Source: Neocallimastix lanati (nom. inval.) (lineage: Eukaryota; Neocallimastigomycota; Neocallimastigomycetes; Neocallimastigales; Neocallimastigaceae). Taken from it: a DNA stretch of 64,000 nt. The stretch covers positions 848,001 through 912,000 of the forward strand of contig JACVTC010000042.1 in the NCBI GenBank assembly GCA_016946835.1. The letters run 5' to 3'. Shown here one piece after another: positions 54,171 through 64,000 of the stretch. Under the pieces are notes generated by a model. The model saw nothing but the letters and a program-made list of their open reading frames with translations. It was not told where the DNA came from and made no database searches. The position numbers and the translations under genes were made by a program. Each line of letters begins with the position of its first letter. The first letter of the stretch is position 1.

Positions 54171-54524
54171 TTATTAGCTCTGGCGAATAATGAACTTCAG
54201 TCACCTAAAGCCGGAGGTAGGTCGTGACGGTAAAGCGACATTAAAATATATAGTTTTAATATTAATTTTTGAGGTCTAGTATATACCTCTTGTTAGTAGC
54301 TTTTGTCAGTTATTTTTTAATTGTAAGGCATAAGAGCGAAACTTTGAAATTACCTTAAATAATCCCATAAATATTCAATATAAGTCCATTTAATGAAAAT
54401 TAACGTTATTTCAACAATTATAAAAATAATACTTTTGGAAATTCAACTTTTCCTTTTGGCAGTCTAATTAAAATACTTAAAGGAATTAAAAATTTATTTT
54501 GCAATAATCAGTTTCAATACAACA

Positions 54525-54857
54525 ATGGAGGAAGATGACTTTTTAAATAGAAGTTCTACCAATGAAGATGATTTCGCTGGAGATCGTCGCTACTTTAAAG
54601 AATTTTTAAACAAGATGAATCTAATCTTCATGCTTCAGCGTGACAGATTCACCAATGATCCAACGAAAGTTGCATATATTATTCCCAGACCTTATGGTTC
54701 TTCCATGATATCGGCTGCGACTTTAATCGAAAAAAATGACTCATGCCTAAATAATTATCAAGAATTTAACGCCAGATTTAAGGCAATATTTTGCAACTTT
54801 GATTCAACTTTTATTGCCAATCAGAAACTGAAAACAGTAAAGCAAAAACGAATTTGA
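54525..54857 (+). pseudogene. Ty3/gypsy gag remnant
   Basis: A 110-residue frame starts MEEDDFLNRSSTNEDDF and includes GDRRYFKEFLNKMNLIFM, DPTKVAYIIPRPYGSSM and NNYQEFNARFKAIF, the pattern of retrotransposon gag capsid domains. It stops at TGA right where pol-like sequence begins in the same frame, so the gag C-terminus, zinc knuckle and protease are missing. The element is non-autonomous and dead. Confidence 0.7.
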
Positions 54858-56590
54858 GAAATAAAAAATCTACCCTTTAACCGAAAAGGAATCTACTCAC
54901 TCAAGGAATATATAGACGAAATACAATCAAAAAGATTCATTAGAAAAACAAAATCCCCGACTTTTTTCTTTGTACTTAAGAAGAATGATATATTAAAATG
55001 GTTGTTGACTACCGACATCTGAACTATATGAAAATTCGTGATTCTTACCCGTTGCCATTAATCATTGACATGATTGAACACCTAGCCAAAGGAAAAGTCT
55101 CCTCAAAACTTGATCTTCGATCAGCCTATAATCTTGTTGGAATAAAAGAGGAAGACAAATACAAAACAGCTTTTACAAGTAAATATGGCCGTTATGAATA
55201 TTTAGTCATGCCTTTCGGCTTAAAGAACGCTCCTGCCGTGTTTCATTACTTTATCAACGACATTCTTGAAGGCATTCTCGGAAAATTCGCCTTTTGTTAC
55301 ATTTATGATTTTATATTTTTCTCCCCTGACTTAGACACAAATTATGAACATCTTATTGAAATTTTTATCAAGACCGAGAAAAGCCGGTTTGTATGCTAAA
55401 CTTGAGAAATGTAAATTCTGCGCTCCTTATTTGGATTTCCTTGGACACAAAATTTCCTCTGAATGTATCCTTATGGACCATAAAAAGCTTTCTTCTATTC
55501 TTGAATGGCCTGCCCCGACAGATATAAAACAACTTCAATCTTTCTAAGGGCGTTTTAACTATAACTGACACTTTATTCCTGGATTTGCGGCTCTAACACA
55601 TCCTTTTCATTCATTTTTGAAGAAAAATAAGAAATTCTTTTAGACATCCTAAACTCAAAAAGTATTTGACGAATTAAAATCCAAATTCTCTTCTGCTCCA
55701 GTACTTGCATACCCTAACCGAGATCTCCCTTTCCTTCTCGAATCAGATGTCAGTAATTTCACTATTGTCGTATCCTCTTCCAAACTTCTCAAAAAGACAA
55801 TAAAATTCATTCTATTACATTCGCCTCAAAATCCCTTACTGCTGCTGAGAAAAACTACCCAGTTTATGATAAAAAACTTTTATCAATTGTTGAAGCCTTA
55901 GAACAATGAAGACACTTTTTGAAAGGAACTTCAGTACTTTTCACCATTTTCTCTGACCATTGTAATCTTATATACCAAAAGAAACCTAAGAAAATGTCAT
56001 AAAGGCTAGTTCGGTGGGCTATTTTCTTATCAGAATTTCACTTCAAAATCTCCTATCGTGCAGGATCTATTAATAGTAAACCTGATGCTCTTTCTCGAAG
56101 AACTGATTGTGCATCAAATGAAGAAAAACACTTCTATGATATTCCTTTTAACGTACTTAAACCTGATAATTTTTGTGTTGCTGCTTCTATTGCCTCTTTT
56201 AAATGATCAAATACTCCATGAATACAAGAAAGACAAATATTATAAAGAAATCTGAAAAAAAAAAACTCAATTCTAAACAAAACTTACCAAAATCTAATAA
56301 ATTTTCTTTAAGCAATAACTTCTTACACTTCAATGGAAAGATCTATGTTCCTTTTAAATGTCGTTCTTAAGTATTGAATATATGTCATAACTCCCAGTCT
56401 ACTGGTTATTTTGGTTTCAAGAAAACTTTCTCTTTAATTAATAACGATTTTTGGTGGTCATCTATGTAAAAAGATAAAGATAATAAAGAATAAATTAAAT
56501 ATTATGAAATTTGTTGTCGCTCAAAGGATTCAAGACACAAACCTTATGGATTTTTGAAACCTCTCGAAATTCTTTACAGTCGTGGAAGAC
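54858..56590 (+). pseudogene. Ty3/gypsy pol remnant: reverse transcriptase, RNase H, integrase zinc-binding part
   Basis: Conserved RT words occur in order: WLVVDYRHLN-like (frameshift near 54995), SKLDLRSAYN, KTAFTSKYGRYEYLVMPFGL, KNAPAVFHYFINDILEG, then LEKCKFCAPYLDFLGHKISS after a second frameshift near 55370. At 55298-55309 the catalytic YxDD box reads Y-I-Y-D, losing one Asp. Stops follow at 55546, 55641 and others. RNase H-like words (PVYDKKLLSIVEALEQ) and KPDALSRR follow near 55860-56095, and an H2C2-like stretch (TGYFGFKKTFSLINNDF) near 56400. The frame ends at the LTR inserted at 56591. Confidence 0.75.
56586..56590. repeat. Target-site duplication, left copy (AAGAC)
   Basis: AAGAC lies directly before the LTR start TGTAAAGATATG. 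The matching right copy at 60395-60399 reads CTGAC, three of five bases retained. The gypsy integrase reading resumes across the right junction. Confidence 0.45.
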
Positions 56591-57155
56591 TGTAAAGATA
56601 TGATCAATATCTTTAATAAATTAATTAATTTATTTTGTGCATTAAAATATTTAATATAATTCACTTTTACAAAGTAATACAAATACATTAAATTATGTAA
56701 AAATAGAATGTGAAGCATTTCGACATAATTTATGTATAAACATCATAAATTTTAGTACAATGTGTATAAATTATGTAATACGCCACCATTTTCAATGTAT
56801 ATTTTTATTTATTGTATTATAGCATTAAAAAAATAAAAAAAAAAACAAAAAAAGAATAAATAAGTTTTCTGTTGAGAATTTTATTTTATTTTTATTTTTT
56901 TTTAATTTTATTTTATTATTATATTTTATTATTAAATATTTTAATAATAAAACCTTTCCATTTTATTTTTTTCAAATAAAATAAATAAAATTATATATTT
57001 TATTATTAAATTAATTAAATAATAGAATAAAATTTATTATAATATTAAATATTTATTATTAATAAAATTTAAATATTGATATTGATATTAATAAAATATT
57101 TTGAAATTGATATAAATAAAATATATTGATATAATTTTAACTATATAAATTCTAG

Positions 57156-57536
57156 TTAATTATTATTTAGAAATTTATAGAGCTTGTTTAATTCTAATAA
57201 ACATTTATAACATAAATCAATGATATCATTTTTATCAAATTTTTTATCAATTAATTCGGATTCCTTTTTTTTGTATTTTTTAATGAAATCATTGATTTCA
57301 TCAGTTTTTGTTAATATTCTTTTTTTTTTTATTACAAACTCCTTCAATTTTCCTTTTGTAATTATTGTAAGATAAAGATTCTTCTCTTTTTAAATGATAA
57401 ATCAATTCATATAAAGAAGGTTTTTTGTAAAACAATTTTTTTAAGTAATTGTTAAAAGATTCTGAAGCATTATTTGTTATGTGGTTTATATCTTTATAAT
57501 AATTCCAATATTGAATATCATATTTATATAAATAAG
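57156..57536 (-). pseudogene. MULE transposase C-terminal part
   Basis: Minus-strand reading continues past the solo LTR as YDIQYWNYYKDINHITNNAS, ESFNNYLKKLFYKKPSLYEL and IYHLKREESLSYNNYKRK. It shifts frame near 57347 and ends KYKKKESELIDKKFDKND ... KLYKFLNNN with TAG at 57156-57158. N-N-A-S-E-S-F-N is a recurrent C-terminal signature of MULE transposases in my recollection. Confidence 0.6.
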
Positions 57537-58252
57537 TGTAAAGATGTGATTATCCCAATTACATTTTAAAATAAAAATTTTTCTTGTGTAATTTAAGAAT
57601 GTAAATTATTCTTTGATTTATAAAATAATAAACAAAGTAAATAAATCATATGAACTAAATTTTTGAATTATATTCTTTAAGCCACAAGACAAATTTTTAA
57701 TGTAATAATTTTTATAAAATTTAATTCTGAGAAAATTATTGTTTTAAAATAATTTAAATGAATTAATTAAAGTTTAAAACAAAATAAATTAATAATTTAT
57801 TTTGTGAAAATTAAGTTTCAAAATTTAATCATGACTCTTTTATCATTGTTTTTAAATCGAAAATAAATAAAGACTTCACTTATAATATTAAAATAATAAA
57901 TAGATAATAAATATACTTAATTTTAATTATTTAGTATTTAGTTTAATTAATAATTATATTTTTCTAAATTTTGCTATAGTTTATAAATTTATTATTTAAT
58001 AAAATTCATTAGGATAGTTTTATATTAAAATATATGTAATTTAAATAAAATAATATATTATCAATGTATTTAGGAAAAGTATAAATAGAAGATACTTTTC
58101 ACATTTTTTTTCGATGTAATTGTTATTGAACAAATAACTATTAATAAATATTAAATATTAATAAAATATATTTTTAATAAAAATTTTTTTAATAAAATAA
58201 AATTTATTGCGTCATTTGTTATTGTAATCTATGTTAGTGTCTCCTTTTACAA
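57537..58252 (+). mobile_element. Solo LTR (716 bp) inserted in the MULE transposase
   Basis: The element begins TGTAAAGATGTG and ends CCTTTTACA, and is flanked by a perfect 5-bp duplication ATAAG at 57532-57536 and 58253-58257. A promoter-like GGAAAAGTATAAATAG lies near 58073. There is no coding sequence inside. The transposase reading (minus strand) resumes on the far side at TYLYKYDIQYWNYY. This is the youngest layer of the nest. Confidence 0.8.
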
Positions 58253-59090
58253 TAAGTCTTATTAAAATATTCCAAAAAAATTAAAAAATTGAAATAATTA
58301 TATATTTGACATATAATTTTAATATAATTATAAATATCAAATATATATTCAGGATTTATAAAAGGAAAATTTGTAATAGCTTTATATAACAAATAAATTT
58401 TATGATTATTTTCAACTTCATTATAACATAATTTATTTTTTTGAACTTCTAACGATCTTTTATAATACCATACACAATATTTAATAGTAATATTAAGAAA
58501 TATTTTAATGGAAGCATTAGATATATTTTTTTCAAAATCACAATGCAAAATTTTTGGTGTAACTATAATATTATTATTATATTTACTTTCATTCTTTTTT
58601 AATTCTTCAAATAACAATTCAAAGGTTGTTTGTTCTTTATTATTTAATATAGATAATGATGTAGTATAAAAACTATTTATTTCTGGAGCAAATACTCTTG
58701 TTATAAACACTTGATAACCAAATATTGGTGTAATATAAAATGTACCATCAGCAAACATATTTTCGTTGTATTTTATAAACAATTCTGTTTGGAATGCGGA
58801 ATGATGATTGAAAAATTATAATATTAGAATTTGTATATATCATAAAATTTTCATCTCTTTCGTTTATATAATATTCAGATTTATCTGGAATTTCATTAAA
58901 TTTTGATATATCAGGAGGTAGTTGTTTTTTAATATATCTTGATATTTAGGATTTAATTGAATTATATTCAGGGCATATCAATCCAATTTCTTCAGATATT
59001 TCATTATATATATGTTTTGGATTTATATCAAATGGGGTTGAGGTTTTTCTAATTTCATTTTTCATTTTATGTTTTACTATTGATACCAGA
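58234..59090 (-). pseudogene. MULE transposase core, first part
   Basis: After the finger, the reading passes through KHMKNEIRK-like sequence (IVKHKMKNEIRKTSTPFDIN), stops at 58946, shifts again near 58800, and then runs 58782-58253 as MFIKYNENMFADGTFYITPI. It contains the first catalytic Asp (FADGTF), the second (HCDFEKN), and an HxxH-type position changed to CVWYYKRSLE. It ends at KTYCK, where a solo LTR has inserted. The last codons shown to 58234 belong to that LTR edge. Family assignment is from these motifs. Confidence 0.65.
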
Positions 59091-59318
59091 TGCATCATAT
59101 TCTTTTCCTGGATGAGTATGTTTGTTTTCATATTTTATTACTTTATTATTATCATTTAGAATAATGTAAGATTTACATTTTTTAACTGTTTTATATTTAG
59201 TACATTTGAATATTTTTGTATTATTCGTTATGTAGCACAAATTAAATTTATATTTTCTATTTAGAACGATTCGGTTTTTTACTTTATTAGTTTCACTTAT
59301 TTCTAATTGATCATTCAT
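59067..59318 (-). pseudogene. FLYWCH-type zinc-finger N-terminus of the MULE transposase
   Basis: A Met at 59318 opens MNDQLEISETNKVKNRIVLN, followed by KFNLCYITNNTKIFKCTKYK, KKCKSYIILND and KYENKHTHPGKEYDAS. The C...C...HTH arrangement and the W/Y-rich context fit FLYWCH fingers, which often precede MULE transposases. A frameshift near 59085 breaks the join to the next part, which continues in another frame at 59090-58946. Confidence 0.65.
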
Positions 59319-60399
59319 TTATTATAAATATTTTAAATTAAAAGTTTTATTTTTTATTTTTTAATTTTTTTTATTTAAATCTATTTTTTTTAATATTATA
59401 TTTTATTTTATTCTTTTTTTTTTTTTTTTTTTTTATATTTTACTTTTTTTTTTTTTTTTTTATATTTTATAATTTACTTTTTTTTTTTTTATTATATTTT
59501 ATAATTTACTTTATTATTTATTTTTTTTTTATTTTTTATTTTACTTTATTCTTTTTTTTTATATTTTATATTTTACTTTATTATTTATTTTTTTAATTTT
59601 TTATTTATTTTTTATTTTATTACTTTATTATATATATATATATTTTACTGAAAATGTTATTAAAATTAAAAAAAAAAAAAAAAAAAAAAAATAAAAATAA
59701 AAATAAAAATAAATTTAACCCTATTCCTATTCATTTATTTTTACAAGCCACATTGTAATGCATGAATAAATGATCAAACATAAATTATGTCGAAATGCAA
59801 TACTCCCGTAAAAATATACTAATTTATGTAATGAATTGATTTATATAAATTAATAGTAAATCTATATTTTTTTATACGATCTACAAATTTAGAAATATAA
59901 GAAGAATTTCTAAATAACTTAAAATTTAGTAATAAAATATTTTAATAATAGTTTAGTTTAATATAAGTGAATATATAATTAATAGTATTAATAATAAAAG
60001 AATAATAAATAAATAATAAATAAGCACTTATTCAATTTGAGTCGAAACAAATTGAATAAAAAGCTTTTTGAATTAGTTTTTGTTTATTTTATAACTTTAT
60101 TTAATATTAAATCAGGTTTTTTTTTTTATATCGAATATATGTTAAAATAAATAGAAACAGTATATTATAATATAATTAAGAGAAAATATAAATACATGTA
60201 AAATTTTTTATTTATTAAATGTAGTTGTTATTAACTATTTTACAGTTAATAACAAAGAAAATAAATTTTTAATGAAAAGAGAGTTTAATAAAAAGAAATT
60301 TTTAATAAAACAAATTATAATAGTATATCAATATTAGTGTTATTTTCTTTTAATGTAATTGTAATTGTAATCTGTTCCACAATAAAAGTTTACACTGAC

Positions 60400-60860
60400 C
60401 TTTGGCTTCGCTTTCCATGAGTTCTATCACTGATCTATCCTTTTCTAATGGATTTACTTGTATTATTGTTGTACTTGATAAATTCACTAAAATGGGTAAT
60501 TTTATTCCATTCCCTTTATCTGAAGATACTACTAATACATTTATAACTCATATATTCAGACTTCATAGACTTCCATATGAAATTCTTTCCGATAGTAATA
60601 CTCAATTCTCCTCTAAATTCTGGACATTTATTTGCAAAACTCTCAAAATCTCAATGAAACTTTCTTCTCCCTTTCACCACCAAACCAACGATTAAAGGAG
60701 AGGGTAAGCTCCGTTGTAGAACAATTCCTAATATGCTACTCTAACTTTAAAGGTTCAAATTGGCAAAATTAGCAGAATTTACTAAAATAATACTATTCAA
60801 GAATCGTTAAATAGATCACCGTTTTACGTAAATTATGGTTACAACCCTCGCTTCTCACCA
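60400..60860 (+). pseudogene. Ty3/gypsy integrase core remnant (continuation of pol)
   Basis: After the LTR junction the reading resumes with PLASLSMSSITDLSFSNGFT, CIIVVLDKFTKMGNFIPF and LPYEILSDSNTQFSSKFW, to SSPFHHQTND and a stop at about 60693. A frame with ERVSSVVEQFL and SPFYVNYGYNPRFSPV follows. The first catalytic Asp of the D-D-E triad appears replaced (MSSITD for MDxITD) and the second is retained in LSDSNTQF. It is inactive. Confidence 0.7.
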
Positions 60861-60869
60861 GTTGTGCAA

Positions 60870-61220
60870 AATTTTTCACTACTATAGACCTTTACTCTGG
60901 ATATTACCAAATATTAATCGATGAAGATACTATCGAGGTGACTATTTCATAATAAAATTTAGTAATTATCAATTTAGAGTAATACCCTTCGGATTAACTT
61001 GAGCCCCAGGCTACCTTTTAAAGAGAAATGAATTAAATTCTTTTTCGGTTAATTAATTATTGTATATATAATTCATTTGATGATATTCTAATTTATTCTA
61101 GAACTATTGACGATCATTACCAACATATAAGAAAAGTTCTCGAAATTTTTAATAAGTATAAATTAAAAATTAATTTCGAAAAATGTCATTTTATCCAAAT
61201 AATGGTAAAATTTCAATATA
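60870..61220 (+). pseudogene. Second, different gypsy reverse-transcriptase fragment
   Basis: Fused directly to the integrase remnant is RT-like sequence of another gypsy lineage: TTIDLYSGYYQILIDEDT, then RVIPFGLT, SFDDILIYS and IDDHYQHIRKVLEIFNKY, LKINFEKCHF. The frame is broken by several stops and shifts. RT follows integrase here, the reverse of normal pol order, so this is a rearranged junction or a separate insertion. Confidence 0.6.
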
Positions 61221-61908
61221 CCAATAGCGAATAATAAATATACAAATACTAAAATAATTTGACACCTCTCTATTTGGGTTATACTAAGAAAAGTTTTACT
61301 ATTTATTAATAATTCTAATTCAAAACCCAAGTAATATAACACAACACTATTTACTCTATCCGTTAGTAAGAGGTTGAGTTTACACTAAATATTTATTATA
61401 TATTAATTTAATTATTAATTTTTAATTAATAATATAATATTTTGTTAATACAAATTACGTTAATAATAACACTAGTACATTACAGTTACAGGTACAATAA
61501 TATTTGTATATATAAAATAAATGAATGATTGGGTAAATTATTTAATTAAATTAATTTACTTATCATTAACTAAACTATATAAAACTATATAAATAAATAT
61601 AAAGCAAATTTTAAAAATAAAATAAAATTTAAAGTATAATTACTATACGAAACTTAAAAAAAGATTTTATTTTATTAATCGGAACTTGCTAACTGTTTAT
61701 CGATAAATTACGTAATTATAAGTTTATCATTGGATAGACATCATTTTACTATGTATCTGTTACATTGGTAATTGATAAATTATAAAATTATAAAATCAAA
61801 ATTATCAATGAAAAACAAATTCCTATTAAACTTAATCCAAAAAATTAAATCTTCTTAAAACTGAAGTTGATTAATGAAAATTTAATTAAATAAAAATAAA
61901 TAAAAATA

Positions 61909-61993
<85 letters not shown>

Positions 61994-63479
61994 TTAATTT
62001 AATTATTCATTAACTATTTTCATTAAAATCAAAATAAATTAATCATCAATATTCTTTCTCTTTATTAAAATTTAAGTAAACAAAATAATAAATTTGTATA
62101 TTATTAATAAACAATTTTTTTTATATTAACTCTTATAAACAAAAAAAACAAAAAACAAAAATTTCATAATTAAAATAGTTTTAAAAATACTTTTAATTTT
62201 TTTTAATAATTAATATTTATTTATTTTATAACTCAATTTCAATTTCAATTTCAATTATTAAAATAACTTTTATAAACAAATATAATTAAAACTTTTTTAT
62301 TTTATTTGTAAATATTTATAGCAATTAATTCTTTTATTTATTTTATTGTTTAAAAATGTAAATAATTTAAAATATAAAAACATGTTAATTTTTTTAAAAA
62401 AATTATTCATTATTATTAAAATTTTAAATAAATTATTTTAAAAAATAATTATTTTACTTTATTAGTTTATTAATTTTTAATAATCAATTTTTTCTTTAAT
62501 TATTACAAAATAAATAAATTAAATAAATAAAAATAGAAAATTAAAAATCAAGCTTTCTTATAAAAAAATATATTATTTTTTAAAAATATATTTTTTTTTT
62601 AAATTTCATTTTATTTTGTATTTATGCCTTTATTCACTTTTGCAAAGTCTAATTTTTTTTGTAAATTAATAATATTAATATATTTCATTATGAGTTTTGT
62701 TAAAACTGTATATAAAATAAATTAATTCTTTAATAATAAGTAATAATATTAATAGTAAAAAATATTATAAAATTATTTATTAAAATTTTATTAATAACAT
62801 TATATAAGAATTTATTTAAGAGAAAAACTAAAAATTAAAATATAAAAAAATAATTATTAAAATTAAAAAATAAAAAAATAACTAAGAAAGTGCACTTTTT
62901 AAATAATTATTTAAACTATTTTAAAAGATTAAAAATAATAATAATAATAAATAATGTAAACAAAAAAAAAGTAAATAAAAAAAATATAAAAAAATTTTAA
63001 TAACAATAAATAAAAATATAAAAATATATATATTATTATTTAGGGTTATACAAAGTTATTTAATACAATTAAAAATAATAAAGTAATTAATAAATAAAAA
63101 CTTATTAAATAATAATAAAAATTTTATCTTTTAATAAATATAATTTTTATTAAAATATAATTTAATAATAAATAATTATATAATAATTAAACTAAATTAT
63201 TTATTATTATATAATATAAGTATTATCAAAATATATAGAGAAATAAAATTAGTTTTTTATTTAATTATTATTATTATTATTATTATTATATCTGTTTAAT
63301 TATTATTATTATTTATTTTTAATTAATTATTTTATGTATTATTATTATTTTTAAATATATTGTTTTATATTATTACATATATAATGAAAATATATAAAAA
63401 AAACCCTATTTTTTATTTTTAATAAATATAATTAAATTATAATAAATTATTTTATAAAATAAATTATTTATTTTGACCT
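61221..63479. other. Gene-free A/T-rich DNA with AAT microsatellite
   Basis: No gene is seen. A nearly perfect (AAT)n array lies at about 61906-61993. The rest is A/T-rich with poly(A)/poly(T) runs and TTA tracts near 63260-63350. Confidence 0.6.
61906..61993. repeat. (AAT)n microsatellite
   Basis: About 28 nearly perfect AAT units in non-coding DNA between two retrotransposon fragments. Confidence 0.9.
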
Positions 63480-63480
63480 T

Positions 63481-64000
63481 TAAAATTTGAAGATCGCTTC
63501 CAAACAGCAATTGCTAATTCCTGGGCAAAACAGGAATTGTTAAACATATCATGGTTTGAGATAGTTTATAGACTATGGAAAAAGAATGGTAAATATGATG
63601 TTCTCTCAAGAGTAGAGACAGAGAAGAAAAATAGTGAGGATTTTGATAATAATAGTCCTTTAATACCTGACCATGTCGCAGGATTTAAAAAAACAATAAT
63701 TCAATTTAAAAACGATTCAAAGTGAGTAGGTCATTTGAAAGTAGATAAAACAATAGTTTTGATTACCAAATATTTCTACAGAAAAAATAGGAGTAAGAAT
63801 ATATCAGGCAATGTCAAAGCCTGCAAATTTTGCGCTACTTGTAAAAATGACAGTTATAAAGAATATGGTACATCTGTTAAGATACCAATATCCTAATATC
63901 TGATTTAACCTGGTAAGAGGTTCATCTAGAATTTATAACGGACTAACCAGTGAAAATGAAGATCAGAAAAGAGTATGGATTTTCAAGAAAAACTAAAAGG
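63481..64000 (+). pseudogene. Ty3/gypsy pol fragment (RNase H end and integrase zinc-binding part), runs off the window
   Basis: The reading goes FEDRFQTAIANSWAKQELLN, ISWFEIVYRLWKKNGKYDVL and SRVETEKKN, stopping at TGA at 63723-63725. It then continues GHLKVDKTIVLITKYFYRKN and ACKFCATCKND, an H2C2 zinc-binding integrase pattern (H-x-n-C-x2-C). Further stops follow near 63895. The words KKNGKYDVLSR correspond to the KNGKADALSR box at the RNase H end of gypsy pol. It is defective and continues beyond the window. Confidence 0.65.

Larger units (their letters stand above)
56715..59798 (-). mobile_element. Mutator-like element (MULE) with terminal inverted repeats
   Basis: Inverted repeats bound the element. 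A 21-bp perfect match occurs at 56715-56735 and, reversed, 59778-59798. A second 9-bp match (TACAATGTG) occurs at 56756-56764 and 59749-59757, with the same 20-bp spacing on both sides. Inside, on the minus strand, are a FLYWCH-type zinc finger and a MULE transposase core, both broken. The exact outer ends and the target duplication were not resolved. Confidence 0.7.
56591..60394 (+). mobile_element. Solo LTR inserted in gypsy pol, itself interrupted by a MULE
   Basis: The left end starts TGTAAAGATATGATC, matching the start of the solo LTR at 57537 (TGTAAAGATGTGATT). The right end finishes AATAAAAGTTTACA at 60394. Removing the MULE interval (about 56715-59798) leaves about 720 bp, against 716 bp for the intact solo LTR at 57537-58252. 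The right piece carries the GTTATTAACT...AGTTAATAAC hairpin at 60227-60253. This LTR splits the gypsy pol between the integrase zinc-binding part and the integrase core. Confidence 0.65.

Overview
The window looks like nuclear DNA of an anaerobic gut fungus (Neocallimastigomycota). The reasons are extreme A+T richness outside exons, very long homopolymer and AT-microsatellite tracts, short spliceosomal introns (GTAAGT/GTAAAT/GTATGT...AG), and large secreted Cys-rich repeat proteins that resemble the scaffoldins of fungal cellulosomes. The organism and the scaffoldin identity are inferences from pattern, not from a database search.

The left two thirds (about 2.07-44.19 kb) hold three tandem paralogous genes, all on the minus strand. 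Gene A is 44187 to about 33886 (13 exons, about 2,297 aa). Gene B is 31907 to 20409, possibly to 18094 (10 or 11 exons, about 2,831 aa). Gene C is 16478 to 2072 (18 exons, about 2,664 aa). I rebuilt the exons from splice sites. Each gene starts with a 23-nt exon coding M-F/Y-T-K/R-K-I-F/I, an intron that splits a Ser codon, a 59-nt signal-peptide exon, and a 27-30-nt micro-exon. Exons 4-8 then follow in the same order and at nearly the same lengths in all three genes. Every one of the 38 introns is phase 1, so every internal exon is a symmetric 1-1 cassette. The proteins repeat a module of the form C-x(4-7)-C-x(3-5)-GY...C...GK-L/I...LC-L/I/V. Gene B carries an exonic 2,709-bp tract of 301 nine-bp units coding Glu-Gly-Asn. 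Gene C has instead multiplied its module exons. A conserved element with a TATA-like core lies about 195-270 bp upstream of each start codon. The likely role is a set of secreted, cell-surface or extracellular scaffold proteins from one locus built by tandem duplication and exon shuffling.

From about 44.2 to 47.5 kb there is gene-free AT-rich DNA. From 47.5 kb to the end the window is a transposon graveyard. It holds a copia-type gag remnant, a pair of head-to-head MITE-like inverted repeats (51.1-51.56 kb), and a Ty3/gypsy pseudogene (about 53.6-60.9 kb). That pseudogene is interrupted by an LTR, which is interrupted by a Mutator-like element, whose transposase is interrupted by a second solo LTR with a 5-bp target duplication. 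Further gypsy fragments lie at 60.87-61.22 kb and 63.48-64.0 kb. I saw no convincing plus-strand host gene, CRISPR array, rRNA or intact tRNA.
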